Assembly (NCBI GenBank): GCA_026874595.1
Contig: CM049307.1
Coordinates: forward strand, 76,612,643 to 76,676,642
Length of the DNA stretch: 64,000 nucleotides
DNA from: Sipunculus nudus
Taxonomy: Eukaryota > Annelida > Sipuncula > Golfingiida > Sipunculidae
Direction: 5' to 3'
Part shown: positions 23,851 to 36,116 of the stretch, one piece after another
Numbering within the stretch: the stretch's first letter is position 1
Layout of the letters: each line of letters starts with the position of its first letter
The notes under the pieces: model-generated
Told to the model about the DNA's origin: nothing
The model's input: the letters and a program-made list of their open reading frames with translations, nothing else
Database searches by the model: none
Position numbers and translations under genes: made by a program

Positions 23851-24506
23851 TCTGTTTCATGGAGTAGCCAATCACATGTTTTGATCTGACTGACACAGAA
23901 AATTTGAGTGAAGTCTCGTGCAAGCATATTATCACATGGGCTTTCAAAAACTGTCCATCACTATAAAGCAAATAAATAATACAATTGTTAAAAAATCCTT
24001 TCTTTAGTGGAATATACTGTCAAATATTACAATACACAATGTTCAAAAGTGTGCTTGACCACTATAATTGGTCTAAAAGCAGACTAAATATAGTTTACAT
24101 TCTGTAAAGTATTACCATATTATTTTAATTTTAAAAAATCGATTTAAATAGAAAAAATTCGTTTTAAATCAAATAAATCCGATTTTTTAATTTTAAAAAA
24201 TAATAAAAATCAACAACACTGTTATATCCTTAGCACAATCTCGTTGGCACATTTATAATATATCAAACATTTAAAGCATCATTCTCACATTAATCTAGGA
24301 ATATGTCTGACCACTCTCCTTTAAAAAAAAGGCCTCACATCATGTTGCTATTTGGACTTTAACATGTAACATTATTCAACACCTTGGTTTGACTCATGTA
24401 GGATCAAGGCTAGCACAACATCGAAGCAGGTGGACACAAGTGCTACACCTAGCAGTTTCTGGGGGAAATGCTATGCGTGGGTATGGATTGGGCCTCCTGA
24501 AAAAAA

Positions 24507-24613
24507 ATGTCCATTCTTGCACTGCCGGAGGCCCTCAGAAAAGAGCATGGCAAGCCCAAAGTAAAAGATCTCCATAAGCTGTACCAGCTAGCCGTGGAGG
24601 GGCAGCCAGGCTT
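24507..24613 (+). other. Possible coding fragment cut by a repeat insertion
   Basis: From M at 24507 the frame reads MSILALPEALRKEHGKPKVK then DLHKLYQLAVEGQPGLT, with protein-like composition, up to the exact point (24614) where the mobile element begins. The frame closes soon after. Upstream it opens only three codons before. No family is recognised; it could be an old transposon or gene fragment, or chance. Confidence 0.2.
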
Positions 24614-26190
24614 AACAAGTGACCCATGGGTCATGACGCTCAGCTGACTGGGAAGAGATTCGCAAAAGGAAATTTTATCATCTGAATGGTAGTATATACC
24701 CATTCAACTGAGGCATCAAACAGATTAACCAACAGGCCAAGATTGTGTCCGTATTTATATATCTCAAAAATAGAGAAAAAATGCATAAACTTAAAAAAAA
24801 AAATAAAGGTGGCTCCACCAGTCTGCAGAAACTAACAAAAACACTTAATGGTCAATATGCAGGGAAAGAATCATGGTGATCTCTGCATTAGTTGTTCAGA
24901 TACTTCAGCTTTTGTATCAAATTTTCCATTATTCTGAAGGATACTTCGGAGTCCTATAGGTTGAAGGATATGGGTAACAGAGACCTAATTTCAGGTTTCC
25001 ATAGACACTTTTCATGGGCCTCCTTGCATGACAAAAATGAAGATTCTAGGTCGGGTTTTATAATTTGTGCCACGTTAACAGATGACAGCATCCTTAAAGG
25101 TCTCAAAGATAGAGAAAAAAATTCGAAAAATTGAATAAAATATAGGTGGCACCACCAGTCTGCAGAAACTGATAAAACACTCAATGATCAATATCCATGC
25201 AAAGGATCATGGTGATCTCTGCATCAGTTGTTCAGATACTTCAGCTTTTGTATCAAATTGTCCATTATTCTGAGGGATACTTCGGAGTCCTATAGCTTGA
25301 AGGATATGGGAAACAGAGACCTAATTTCAGGTTTCCACAGACACTTTTCATGGGCCTCCTTGAATTACAAGAATGAAGAATCTAGGTCCAGTTGTTATGA
25401 TTTGTACCCTGATGACAGATAACAACATCTTTAAAGGTCTCAAAAAACAGAGAAAAAAATTCGTAAAAAATTGAAAAAAATAGAGGTGGCGCATCCAGTC
25501 TGCAGAAACTGATGGAACACCTCATAATTGATATGTATGCCAAAAATCATGAACATCAGTGTTGTAGTTATTGAGATGGAGCAGGTATTGTATCAAATTT
25601 TCCATTATTCTGGGGGGTATTTTTGAGCCATACAGCTTAAAAGATATGAGTAACAGAGACCTAATTTCAGATTTCCATGGAGACTTTTCATGGGTCTCCT
25701 TGTGTGTCAAGAATGAAGATTCTGTGTCCAGTTGTTATGATTTGCGCCCTGTTAACAGATGTTTATATCTTTAGAGGTCTCAAAAATTGAGAAAAACATT
25801 CGTAAAAATTTGAAAAAAATAGAGGTGGCGCACCCAGTCTGCAGGAACTGATGTAACATCTCATGATCAATATGTATGCCAAAAATAATGACCATCAATG
25901 ATGTAGTTAATGAGATATTGAAGTTTTTGTATGAAATTTTTCACTATTCTTGGGGGGTACTTTGGGGCCCCATAGCTCGAAGGATATGGGTAACAGAGAC
26001 CTAATTTCTGGTTTCCATGGAGATTTTTCATAGGTTTCTAAGAATGTTAAGCTACAAGTTTCTAGATCCAGCGATTACAATTTGTGCCAGGTTAACGGAC
26101 GGACGGACAGACAGACGGACAGACGGACGACGGACAAAGGGTGATCGCTATAGCTCAGATGACTTACAGTCAGCTGAGCTAAAAATGGAG
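24614..26190 (-). mobile_element. Hairpin/palindrome-ended element, copy 3
   Basis: One end is aacaagtg plus palindrome TGACCCATGGGTCA (24620-24633) and tgacgctcagctga. The other end is a GGAC/GACA tract (26096-26132), ctatagctcag and the hairpin AGCTCAGATGACT-tac-AGTCAGCTGAGCT (26153-26181) followed by aaaa. Between them are four units of about 340 bp. No coding potential. The most complete short copy of the family here. Confidence 0.75.
24800..26090 (-). repeat. About 340-bp tandem array inside copy 3
   Basis: Unit starts (gtggcNcca.ccagtctgca) at 24809, 25145, 25485 and 25826, spacing 336-341 bp. Shared blocks include ggatatgggtaacagagacc, taatttcaggtttcca, cattattctg and ggtctcaaaaa..gagaaaaa. 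Open frames of 60-84 codons repeat with the units and are not genes. Confidence 0.9.
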
Positions 26191-26608
26191 TCCCATCATG
26201 GTGCCACTTCTTTGTAAATATATATCCTCGATCTCTATAAAACTGTGTTAACTTATACCTTTACTATAGTTGTGATCTTGAACAAGTTTTCATTAAATAA
26301 ATAATTGTGAGAGATACTCCTGATCTTCATGTGACCAGAAAATAGAAATAAAATCCTGCCAAATTCTCATTGCTAGAATAAGCACATTTATTATTACCAC
26401 CTTTTTATTTAAAATATAAATTTGATATATACGTTATATATTTGTCATATTTTTTTTCACTTATTTTATTCATATCATTAATCAAATTGATAAAGGTAAA
26501 TTAATTGTGAAATTTTTGTTAGTATTTTATTCAGTACGAATGCTCAATTTATCACTCCATTGAAAACTTATTCTGAAGGTTACAGGTATTCTTATTTGTA
26601 TTTTGCAG

Positions 26609-26706
26609 GTTTTATCCGGGATATCTGAATTCTTGCTCGAGGACAATGTTTCAAAGCAGCATCCATTACATATTTTCTTGAAACTCCTGACGGGCCATCA
26701 AAGTAA
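26609..26706 (+). pseudogene. Exon-5 relic of an SLC16-like copy
   Basis: After a still good acceptor (ttttgcag) the bases follow gene A/B exon 5 (tttatccgggat, then the GGxxF..A region and the ACTCCTGA(C)GGGCCATCAAAG tail), but with an internal deletion over the SYDPAFYLA codons and frame breaks. No matching exons 1-4 lie upstream between 12 and 26 kb. It is probably the tail of a lost paralogue. Confidence 0.7.
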
Positions 26707-27554
26707 GGATCAGAAAGTTCATCTGATTAAACTTAATTTCCTCGATAGTTAACTGGTCACAATTCTGTTAATTTCTTGAAGCCATCTAAGAAAAATGCCA
26801 ATGGGAAATTTGAAATAATATGTTTCTGATATCCTTTGTCCGTGTATACTCGTGAAATAAAAAGCAGAACAAATCAAGATCGGCAAGGTCCAGCGGGAGA
26901 TATGTTGGGCCCGCACCACTTGTTTATTATATAAGGCACGGGAGTAAACTGGCTTGAATCGCAATTGCCAATAATAACAACCTGCTACCAACATTTGCAT
27001 TGTTCAAGAACAGTTCATATTTCATTCAATACTCACCAGAATACTTGATACTTAAATAAAACGGCTTCTGCAGCACTTGTAAACAACACGCGTTCTTTCT
27101 CATGTCTGCTTTGTGCTGCGCGCGGCTCTTGTCATGTGACAATGACACGTGACGACTGTAGGTATGGACGTCTAGCGGCAATAGCGTAAACTAATTTAAT
27201 AAGGAAGATTTATTAACGCCTTGTGTTAAAAAAATATCCGTCAGATAATAATGCTCTGTGTAGAAAAAGCCGTTCCATCGAACGCGTTGATATTAGGATA
27301 TAAGGTGTCATCACTATTTTAAGTGTAATCAAAGTTTGCTTAAAAAGAATTTGATTAAATATGCACCCATTCCAAAACAATACACGCATATAAATATCCC
27401 TAAAAGAACGTTTTATATTGTATTCCTGTGCTTTATTCCCCTACAATGAAAAAGATATTATTTTTACAATTTATTTATTAATTCAGCGGTGCTTCCTGTG
27501 ATTTCTGAACCGAGTGAACACTTATAAAGAACATTGAAACGTGATTTTAAAGAA

Positions 27555-27745
27555 TGTATTGTGAAATATATCAGCAAAACTTGCCAATCAACACCGTGTT
27601 GGAAAATAAACGCACATATGTGTTTTCTGATAAACGCTTGGTGTTTATAGAAAAATGCCTGGTGTTGAAATGTTTACATCTTGAACACCAAAAACGCCAA
27701 ATGAACACCTGGATGTTTTACAATGTACATTGGTATTTCACAACC
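27555..27745. repeat. AACACC/GGTGTT motif cluster
   Basis: Short motifs caacaccgtgttgg, cttggtgttta, cctggtgttgaa, gaacaccaaaaacgcc and gaacacctgg in both orientations over 190 bp. Confidence 0.45.
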
Positions 27746-27845
27746 GGTTATCTTATCTGCAATGCGTTTGGTGGTGCAAGATTTGTGGCTTTTATATTAC
27801 TAACTATTACCTCTCTCTCTACCTACCGCTCAACGTTTGGCTTTG

Positions 27846-28430
27846 GGACTAGACAAGTAACTAAAGTCACTTGACTTTATTATTGCGCAGCATATTACGT
27901 ATCTCGAGAATTATATGTCTTTAATATTATTTATCCTTCAGCGCGATCCAGTCTGTCATTTTTTTTTTATTTTATTGTGGCTTTTACAGTCAGTAAAGCT
28001 CTCCGTATACCCAACGTGTGTTATTGTCAGTATAAGGATAATTTGGACTTGGTTTAAATTGTGTTTATACTGTTACTGTGCACTCGGGCGTAACGCAACT
28101 GTGTTACTCGCGGGCAGGGGCCACGTCTTCATGCATTGCTAGCATTTTGCACTTCTGCGCTTGTCAACTGCTTTCCCACCCAGTCCCGTCCTAGTTTTGT
28201 ACAGAGGGCTTTATTATTGTTCAGCCGGACTAGAAAAGTAACTAAAGTCACTTGACTTTATTGTTGCGCAGCATATAACGCATCTCGATAATGATTTGTC
28301 TTTAACGTTATTTATCTTTCAGCGCTATCTAGTCTTTCATCAGCGCGCTTTTATACTGATTTTATTATGGCTTTTATAGTCAGCAAAGCTCTCCGTACAT
28401 CGAACGTGTGTTATTTTCAATATAAGTGTT
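27846..28430 (+). repeat. About 200-bp direct duplication
   Basis: 27846-28045 and 28228-28430 share ggactagacaagtaactaaa, cttgactttatt.ttgcgcag and the region cagtaaagctctccgta. The spacing is about 380 bp. Confidence 0.8.
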
Positions 28431-30195
28431 TTATAACGGCAATTAACCCGAAACTCGCTATGACGATCACAAACACATGTATCTATACATTTCAAGTAAA
28501 GTAGTTTTAAGTATATATGCACGCAAAGGTACATTGACTTATATCATGTGAACAGATATGTATACTGAGTTTAAATACAGTTGGAGTAAACTGATATGAA
28601 TAAAAGGATATTTGTACGACCCGAGGAGTGATGCAAAAGTATATTTGTATGCACGTAACTTTAATTCTTATATAAACTGTGTCATGTGAACATAATTTTT
28701 TTTTCATTTGCGTATATGTTCAAATTGAATGTTTATTTAAACAAAGGATTTATGTTTATATATTCAATGTTGTAAGGAGAATTCCAGTCGTCCTACAAGA
28801 TCAAAATCTGAATTCATATGTTTATTGATAATCCAATTAAGCAAAAAATTTCATGATTTCTTCTCATTTAGGTACCCCACCTTAAGCCACAGTTTAAAAA
28901 TACTTAAGTCATATCTTAGCCACTTTTAACGCAAATATAAATAAATTATTTGATGTTCAGGTAGACCGAGAAACAATTTCACCAACAAAATTAATTTGAA
29001 TTATTCACATCATCTGTCTTCAGCATTATTTTATAAAATATTATTTACCTCTGTTGTGGTATGTGTTAGGCACGCAAATGTAACCCTTGAAAGAAAGTGG
29101 GGAACTGCATGTAACGCAAAAATAATTCCCTGTTTATTTACAGACAACGAAAGAATGAGTCAAAAAAGGCAGCAAAAGAGTCGACAGGGGAATCTCAGTA
29201 TGCTTCTAATGAAACTGGAACTTCTGAGGATCAGCTATATCAGCTGTGAGATGTTATGATTATACAGGGTTCTCGCGACCCTGGTTTTTTTTACCGTAAA
29301 CGGACATTTTCCCGAGGCAATCTAAGGTATTTTTACCCAGTGGATAGTGCATAAAAGGAAGAGGCTGTTTAGCGTGTCCAGCTTCAAAGAAGTGTTATCA
29401 GATAATTTACCCATTAAACCGTAATTAGACTCTCCGTGTGGGTATCACAGGGCCCAAATTTATCACTTGAGTCGAGACCAGTGCCCCTTCCTCCGTGACG
29501 TGGCCAACTGCCCCAAGTTTTGGCTGGGCTGCTCGGGTTCGTATAATGTATATGTAAAGGTGCAAGCTCGTTTAGGCCCAGAAAAAAATCTGCCTTCATG
29601 TGCTGTAATTATATTTCTCTGTTACATTATTAAAATCCCTCGGTCTCCATGTGGAAGATATCCTTAATTTCCATAATGTAAGGTATTACCAGACGAGCCG
29701 ATGGTTCGATTTGAGCCTTTGAATCTAGTCTGATTGGCCTTCATTCGTGGACTGGTAGCGTACACTCTTGTACGTGAGAGAGAAAAAAACTGCTGGTAAA
29801 CCGCTCCTAAATTTTGTCACTCGTGCAAAATAGCCTGTGGGCATCAACCGATGATCAATGAAATCTGACGTATTAATAGGCACTAACATTTATGAAAAAA
29901 GGCGAATCGATTGGCGGATCGATGACGTGTCATAGATAGATTGCGAATAAGAGATTCGTAGTAAAAATCCATCCCATGTGAGTTCATTCATGACAACTTT
30001 GGCGGGAGAATGTTCACTGACATCGCGTCGCTTTCGGTGGTTATGAAGATCTTTTTCAGTAGATCACGGTGACACCTAGCGTATATCAACAAATGACGCG
30101 GGACAATATAATGGAATCTTCAACTGACGTTGTCTAATGCACGATCTGCGGAAATCAGATTTTTGTTATTGCAAGAATTGCGTGATCGGCTTCTG
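28431..30195. other. Intergenic, no gene seen
   Basis: AT-rich unique-looking DNA; scattered 60-87-codon frames without recognisable content. Confidence 0.45.
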
Positions 30196-30201
30196 TGGGT
30201 C

Positions 30202-30555
30202 ACCGGCATCTGTGGCTCAGGGGTAGAGCACAGTACTCAAAGCCGGGAGATCGTCAGTTCGAATCTCAGCCGAGGCGATGAGATTTTTCACGGACGGCCC
30301 CCAGCAGGGTAAGCGCTCTGCAGGCTCAATGGAAAGGCCGTGTCCAACGGCCGTGTTTCACTCACAAACGAGTGCGCCTTTCGGGGGTTCCTCGGTGGTA
30401 TGCCCCAGCTTTGGGGTTGATAACGCACCCAGGGCCCGCAGGTGCAGTAGTCACGGGCCTGGTTGACGCCAGGATATAAAATAAGAGGAAGCGTGTGATA
30501 TACTGCCCTGTCAACAAGTCCGAAACCGGAATGGAATTCTGCAGATGTACATATG
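30202..30555 (+). mobile_element. tRNA-derived SINE, second copy
   Basis: Same family as the 16.97-kb copy: tRNA-like head (TGGCTCAGGGGTAGAGC, GTTCGAATCTCAGCC), then the shared body ending near gatgtacatatg. It lacks the last about 60 bp and the poly-A tail of the other copy. A short partial head (cggcttctgtggg) lies just upstream. No clear target duplication was found. Confidence 0.82.
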
Positions 30556-31039
30556 CGTAATTAATTTATTAAGGAATTCCCTCTGCCACATTCTCCCCTA
30601 ACTTTTGATCAGACGGACATTTATTATTTTTTTCCCTGGCGGGAACCCCGTGATAATCAAAACGAAACTAACGGTCTGCCTCTGCTGTTGTATCACCCAT
30701 GGAAGCACATTTAGTAACGCTTGTTAATGTTGTACTGGACATAATTCTGTATGGTAGATTATAAAAAAAAAATTCACTGTTACTTCCCTTTGCATAAAGT
30801 CAATTACCTTTACACATACATGGCAGTATTATCTGGCCGTAATTTTGACCAAGGTACCTGGCCATGCTGTTTTACGATATGCAATCTACGGTATAGTTAC
30901 AGCAAAGTCCTCCTCCTGCAAGAACAGCAAAAATAATTTTTAAATTTTACCAGACATATACCAGAAATATATATTTACGATGAACGAAAGTAATATTTGC
31001 TCAGCATTATCGTTTCATGATTTATCTGATGTTTGGTTA

Positions 31040-31620
31040 TACCATGTCCACATACAAACATTCAACCACATAAATTAAGATAACCAATTAACAACGATTC
31101 GGTGAAGGAATTGAAGCCTACCATATCCAACATGTTTAATAGCTGTTCAAAAGTATACTCCATTCATATGAAAAGTGAGGGTGACAAAAGGTGTCACTCC
31201 TAAAGAAATGAGGGCGACAAGTTCACCGATTCTACCATGAAAACATGATTTCTTTACCATTATATGTTTGAAATGTTTCCTTTGTATTAGATAGACAATG
31301 ATAAAGGCTTTGCATTGATCTTTTTATTCAGGGAAACATGTCGGTGAATACAGCTTTCGACGGGATCAGTGAAGAGGTTATTGCAGCAAATTCAATACGT
31401 ACACCTGTGTCATTTAATGACAAAAGAGTGAGTACCTCTGTCATTCAAAAACAATATGCAGGTAATGCAGGTCAGGACACAACAAAAGAAGAATATCGTA
31501 AAATACAGAATATAATACAAGAATTAACAGTTCAAATTTTGAATCATTACCACAGGAGTATATGAAGACATCAGGCCACGGGTGCTCTAACATATTGTCC
31601 TTTTATGAACAATTCCAAAT
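31040..31620 (+). pseudogene. Upstream region and exon-1 relic of an SLC16-like copy
   Basis: From about 31040 the DNA parallels the gene B 5' flank (about 49790 onward), through the acceptor tattcag|ggaaac, the ATG at 31338 (MSVNTAFDGISEE) and the tail-encoding part of exon 1. The frame stays open for 75 codons and then stops. Homology to gene B persists out of frame (the bases matching the gene B CACGGGTGCTCT region) to about 31600. The TM1 end and all later exons are missing. Closer to gene B than to gene A. Confidence 0.75.
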
Positions 31621-31639
31621 TCCTTGAATGGATCACTTT

Positions 31640-34340
31640 TGATATGGCAAACGCATCGTTGCGGTAAAGGAGGTATCTGCAAGCAGGGGAGTATATACTC
31701 ATATGACTATGTGTAGGCAGAATACTCAGATATATATGCGAGGGCGTGGTGTGGAAATTTTAAGAAATCATAATAAAAATAAGCAAACTTTAGAAATGTT
31801 GGAGCCTATCAGAATGAATTTTTTTTAGACTGAATATTCCATAGTATCTGTCTGTAATGAAGAATTATATTAGTGTTATTTGATGTAATTTATTAATATA
31901 CATGTTCCACAAATTCTGTCATAATTTTAAACACGGACTGCGGCAGGCACTGGGCTATCTATTAACCCTACAATACCAGTCAAAACTCGAGTTACGCTTC
32001 AATTTTCTCTCTATTTAGTGTCATTTTGCATACCAAACATCATAAACATGTCATTCTAATATCCCTGCAATTAAATAGTCATAAGTATCCCAGGAGGCCT
32101 TCCCTTCAACATTTAAATTTGCAGCTGACAGTCACATCTGATCTTCAGCATCAATGCATTTAGTCATGGGTAATCAATAGGTCAAAGGTGTTCACATCTG
32201 GGTTCCCATGCTTCCCATTTATAGACTATTATTCCAAAGTAATTATTCAACTAATTACAGCGATATACGTTAAAGGAAACCATGCATCATGTTTTACACT
32301 TACTCTTCTAATGATTATAACACGGGCTCTTTTTTGTATGATCACATTACCTGCAGCCTTACAAACAGATGCTATCTACAAGTGGCTAAAGGAGTGAGGG
32401 AAACAAGAGCTCAGGCAGTAAATAACTGGCAAGGCAAACATTCATTTTGTATGTGACTTGTATGTGAATTATGGTCAGCCGTTTGATGTGTAAGCAAGTG
32501 CCATTCTGCCTTATGGTAATATACGCCCCTGGCAAGGTGGTGATTAATGAGCAACAGTTGTGTGAATAAGGACAGGACAAGCCGGAGTGAGCCACATGTC
32601 ATATGCCAGTCATCTTCGTCAGTAACCATTCCGGGAAGGTGAGTTGAAATAAACATTAAACAGTTTTAAAATCCGGATTTCTTAAATATCCAATGAATGC
32701 ATAATTGGCTCTTTGCTTTAATACAATTCAATACACCACTTGACCATTAAGACATTCCACCAAATGCAAATCAGATTCAATGTAAACACTCAGGGTTCAA
32801 AGGACTACTCCTGTACACAGCAACACTCAGATAGGGCGATTCGGAGCAAGTTATTTGATGAGCCAACAGATTAATCAGATTAGATAGACCTGCACTGTGT
32901 ATCGCTTAATTTCCAAGTTTTTATACAAGATGAGTTCATATAAAATTATCTTACATTCCGATCACCAAGCAGCATGACAAAGCAATTTCCTTAACGCCAA
33001 CCATTATTCTTGTCTATTGTCTGGGGGTCAAGATATAGAGATATTTTACTAACTGCACGATGTGCAATACCACATATACACGTAGTACCAGAGAACGGAT
33101 TCCAAGTCACTGTTCTTATTTTTCTTAAGTTCACGATGCCCTTGCTTCCATACTTCCAGGTTGACGAATAATGTAACGGCAGCATTAATTGGTTTGATCA
33201 TGCGCAGTTATTCAATCAGAATGGTTTTTCGCCTTAAATTTCACGTCTTGAATACCACAGATCGCTAGTTAAATGTCGGACTCTCTATCGAATTGTCATC
33301 TATAGTCAGAATATCGATACACAGACTCTGAAAACACCAATACTCTACCTGTGTACTTTACGGCCCTACCACTGGCCCAAACCATCATGGACTAACCACC
33401 AGGTACCTTTTCCACCTGAAGAAGAAAGAGCCCCCTGAAGCTGGTTGGAAATGCGTCACATCTAGACAGTCCTGACACAAAAATATTACAAATATTACAG
33501 GGATTGAAAATCTTACCTAAATTTTACAGTTATAATATGACTGTGCTATCTATCAGGGAATCCACTTCTGAAAAGTGATAAGGCGACGTCTTCAAAGGTA
33601 TAATTTAAATATGCAATTTACAATAATTTAGACTTAAAACCTTAAATAAAACAAATTGCGCCCAAGAACACACCCGTGTATACCTACAGATGTCAGTCAC
33701 TCGTCAATTGGTGATCACTCCTTCGAAGTGGCGATCAGATCGTGTGGGTATTTTCCTATATTTCTTTTCTCGTTGATCATCTGTCTATGTGTATGAGGAG
33801 CTGAAGCAGGAGGTTGCCCTTGGTCTCATGTACGATAAAAAGGCGATTGATCACTTTTAGCAAGATTTATTGCTGTATAAATAACAATGCTAAAGGTTAT
33901 TTGGTATAAGCCCTAAAATTACCCCTATTTTTTTTTAAATAATTAGATTCTTAAATACAGAGTCAATCACTCTGCGATTACAGACATCTGTATATGGTCA
34001 TAAAAAAAAATTAAATGTTATAATATAATGTGAAAAAATGAATGTATGTATATATCATATGTGTGCGTGAAGAATGTTATAATAAATAATTATAATATCT
34101 CTGTATATATAAATAGAATATATATTTGGGTGTGTAGTATTTTGTAAATTTTTCTTTCTATGTGAATAAAATTATATAAATATCCACAGTGTTAAATGTT
34201 ATTTTTATATATGACTAGTTAAAGACGATGCCTAAGAATTGCGTATATATACATATATAACTTATTTACTTTACGTGGATTGTACAAATAGTTGTATAAT
34301 AACTAATCGCGGCACTCTCCATGGCTCAGATTGTTATTTG
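31640..34340. other. Intergenic, no gene seen
   Basis: No gene. Around 33405-33465 ccacctgaagaagaaagagc and gctggttggaaatgcgtcac resemble the 3' wording of some non-LTR or Penelope-type repeats, which is weak evidence. Confidence 0.4.
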
Positions 34341-34343
34341 TAA

Positions 34344-34646
34344 ACCTGTGTTTCCATGTATCCGAAAAAATCGTATCCGCAAAAGACGTACGTACGCTCC
34401 CTAGTCCGCAGTCCTTCAATACGTCTTATCACACCTGGCGCCGTGGCACTGTTCGGAAATGTAGGCATTTTTGCCATCCGCAAACGGATGAATCGCTCAC
34501 CGATCCGTTTCGATGCTGTCCGTTTTAACAGATACACATGCGGAGCACGTTAAAACGTAAATATGGAAACAATTCATCTTAAAAAGAGGGATCCGACTTT
34601 TTGCGTACGAGACGTACGAGATTTACGGATGAATGGAAACACAGCT
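34344..34646. mobile_element. 303-bp MITE with TAA target duplication
   Basis: Ends acctgtgtttccatgtatcc and (reverse complement of the right end) agctgtgtttccattcatcc form about 24-bp terminal inverted repeats. TAA flanks both sides (34341-34343, 34647-34649). A 3-bp TWA target duplication is typical of PIF/Harbinger elements. No transposase inside. Confidence 0.7.
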
Positions 34647-34649
34647 TAA

Positions 34650-34790
34650 TGCTGGAGGAAACCGGAGAGCCCAGAGAAAACCATCGGCCTTGGACGGGCA
34701 ACTACAACCCACTCTCATAGTCACTGGAGGGTCGAACCCGGGTCGCCAGCGGAGAGCGGGGAGCGTTTTACCTCTCGACTCTTAATTCAG
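34650..34790. repeat. Dispersed-repeat fragment (GGAGGAAACCGGAGAGCCC type)
   Basis: tgctggaggaaaccggagag, cccagagaaaacc.., ggtcgaacccgggtcgccag. The GGAAACCGGAG...GAGAAAACC wording is familiar from mobile-element fragments in many animals. Assignment is by memory of pattern only. Confidence 0.4.
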
Positions 34791-34793
34791 GCC

Positions 34794-34794
<1 letters not shown>

Positions 34795-34860
<66 letters not shown>
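34795..34860. repeat. AT microsatellite
   Basis: (AT)n of about 66 bp, directly before the next inverted-repeat element. Confidence 0.95.
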
Positions 34861-34863
<3 letters not shown>

Positions 34864-34865
34864 TA

Positions 34866-35661
34866 AAACCTCGGAATTACGACCACCGACGGGATCGTGA
34901 TAAAGTAGTCGCATTTCCGAGGTGGTCGCCTAAGTGAGGTTAGACAAACAATGGTCTTACCACAGCTCGTCTATCCGCACATTCTTAACCTGAGTAGCTA
35001 TCCATTTTAATCTTGGATTCTTTTTCTTTCACAAGGTGCAAAATTAAACTTGAAATTACACGATATATTTTGAATTATTTGATTAGTTAACATTGTAAAA
35101 ATGAGAAAAACTCAGATATTGGAAAAAAGTAAAAAATCCATATCCAAGCACATCTCAAGGCAGGCACAACTTCTGTTATTAACAACATTTCAATATATAC
35201 AATGAATGCTGTACGATATATATGCTTGATATATCATAAACATTAACCTCATGCAGACCAAACAGACTCATTCGTTAGTGCCCTGACAAAGTCCTTTTCT
35301 GAGAAACTGGCCCATACACAGTTGTCGACATTTACTCTTTGCGTGTTCATGTCCAATACATTATTGGAGCTAGGGGACTATGTATCACGCATATAAATGA
35401 CGGCAGGCCTCATAAAAGTTATGAAACCGTAACGCTCACTTTCATGGACTGGTTTGATCATCCGTGAACACCCTTTGATGTATGCCATGCGCTTGTGTCG
35501 TCTACTGCCCTTTACCAATTAGGTATGTAATGCAATGGTTTGCGCCCGACCCATCGCTATAGCGGATCAGGCAGTGTTTACTCTGTACTAAGTGGTCGCT
35601 TTATTGAGGTTAAGGTCGTGCGCTTGGACCAAGAAACGAGGCGCCCGCAATTCCGAGGTTT
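34866..35661. mobile_element. About 796-bp non-autonomous DNA element (CCTCGGAATT ends)
   Basis: Left end aaacctcggaattacgacc and the reverse complement of the right end aaacctcggaattgcgggc form the inverted repeats. Inside both ends are further gaggt/tcgc blocks (ttccgaggtggtcgcctaag; gtggtcgctttattgaggtt), repeated again outside at 35700-35735. Flanks are TTAA-rich, so a TTAA target (Kolobok or piggyBac type) is possible but the offset does not match exactly. Confidence 0.65.
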
Positions 35662-36116
35662 AAATATATGATTTAAAGAGCGATAAAACTCGGGTCCATA
35701 ACAAGGTGTTCGCTGTTCTGAGGTTATCGCTATACCGGTGAAATTTGCTTATATATATATTGGTAGGGGCGGGCTGCAAAGAGGCTTTACATGGCGGAGT
35801 GGGCAGCGGGTTGATGACTTTGCAGTTTAGTGTAATTTTAACATAATTATAATATGCAAACACAGTCCTTCAAAGACATTGATATTAATGTATATAAGTT
35901 ATATAAGTTATTTCAAGTGGTGTACAAACTCAACCATGAAAATGTAAAAGCGAATTAATTTATATCCTTATCCAAAAATATCTCAATATTACATATCAAC
36001 GTATAAAGTCAAACTGCTGAACAGAATTGACGGTGCATCATGATTGTGAAATCTGAACTTCATACACTTTTTTTGGCCACAGCACGTACAATGGTAACTG
36101 ATCAAGGTGATATATA

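Noticed and set aside
24892-26217. Repeated frames of 60-84 codons (MFRYFSFCIK..., ...GNRDLISGF...)
   Set aside because: Identical peptides recur with the 340-bp unit and also at 44.4 kb; they are shadows of the repeat.
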